Source: Acetobacteraceae bacterium | GTDB taxonomy: Bacteria > Pseudomonadota > Alphaproteobacteria > Acetobacterales > Acetobacteraceae | Assembly (NCBI GenBank): GCA_019689515.1 | Contig: JADGHI010000199.1 | Coordinates: 1 to 6,937, forward strand | Direction of reading: 5' to 3' | DNA: 6,937 nt | Shown here: positions 5,887 to 6,937 of the stretch, piece by piece | Numbering within the stretch: position 1 is the first letter of the stretch | How the letters are laid out: every line of letters begins with the position of its first letter | Notes under the pieces: model-generated | Told to the model about the DNA's origin: nothing | What the model saw: only the letters and a program-made list of their open reading frames with translations | Databases searched by the model: none | Translations under genes and position numbers: made by a program

Positions 5887-6173
5887 GCGACATCGGCCTC
5901 GCCGGGCTCGACGCGCTGGTCCATGGCGCGGCGATCGCCCTTCTCGTGCTGCTCGCGGGAACGCCGCTGCTGTGGTCGCTCACCCGCGGCCTCGCGCGCC
6001 CGCGCCGGGCGGTGCTGACGAGCCTTGCCTGCCTCGGCGCCTCCGGCCTCCTGTCCCTGCCCTTTTCGCTCGATGACCGGACGGAAGGGACGGCGGCCGC
6101 CGCCCTGCTCGCCTCCGCCATCCTCCAGGGCGTTGCCCTGATCGTGCTGCTCCTCCTTCCCTCCAGAACCTGA
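5883..6173 (+). CDS. Small membrane protein of unknown function, three predicted TM segments
   Basis: I do not recognise a family for this 96-residue protein. It has hydrophobic segments at about 12-31, 43-60 and 71-92. A basic loop (TRGLARPRRA) between the first two suggests that loop faces the cytoplasm, with LDDRTEG between the second and third on the other side. It is supported as a gene by an AAGGG 5 bases before the ATG, by the ATGA overlap with the preceding exporter, and by carB starting 12 bases after its stop. It could be an accessory subunit of the adjacent exporters or an unrelated membrane protein. Neither is shown by the sequence. Confidence 0.75.
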   Translation: MSDIGLAGLDALVHGAAIALLVLLAGTPLLWSLTRGLARPRRAVLTSLACLGASGLLSLPFSLDDRTEGTAAAALLASAILQGVALIVLLLLPSRT

Positions 6174-6185
6174 CCGCGAGTACCG

Positions 6186-6937
<752 letters not shown>

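Overview
The window is very GC-rich (third codon positions almost all G or C) and gene-dense. The proteins resemble those of Alphaproteobacteria. The CarA with an added DNA-binding domain, and dnaG and yqeY lying opposite carAB, suggest Acetobacteraceae (a Roseomonas-like organism). This placement is an inference from gene content and base composition; no search was run.

Layout. A divergent intergenic region (about 2292-2449) splits the window into two arms. The left arm is on the minus strand: yqeY (1833-2291), two tandem paralogous DUF3592 membrane proteins (1109-1627 and 450-935), and the 5' end of dnaG, the replicative primase (1-370, running off the left edge). The right arm is on the plus strand and very tightly packed: carA (2450-3850), a classical SDR oxidoreductase (3847-4620), two tandem LysE/RhtB-type exporters (4625-5254 and 5254-5886), a 96-residue membrane protein of unknown function (5883-6173), and the 5' part of carB (6186 to the right edge). 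Successive genes overlap by 1-4 bases or are separated by 4-12 bases, so they are probably one transcript.

How the genes work together. CarA and CarB form carbamoyl-phosphate synthase, which makes carbamoyl phosphate from glutamine, bicarbonate and ATP for arginine and pyrimidine synthesis. Here the two subunits are separated by about 2.3 kb holding an oxidoreductase, two amino-acid-type exporters and a small membrane protein. YqeY and DnaG belong to translation and replication housekeeping.

Most notable. The carA reading frame opens with a Cro/YdaS-like helix-turn-helix of about 57 residues and a Pro/Ala/Gly-rich linker, fused in frame to a complete CarA. Just upstream are two near-identical 17-bp palindromes (GGGAA-N5-TTCCCA core, centres 40 bp apart). 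The second palindrome exactly fills the 17-bp spacer of a weak promoter-like arrangement and ends 13 bp before the fusion ATG. An internal ATG at 2660 with its own GGAG could make a conventional CarA without the DNA-binding domain. Together these suggest a metabolic enzyme subunit that may regulate its own operon. No tRNA, rRNA, CRISPR array, insertion sequence or gene-free stretch over 300 bases was seen.
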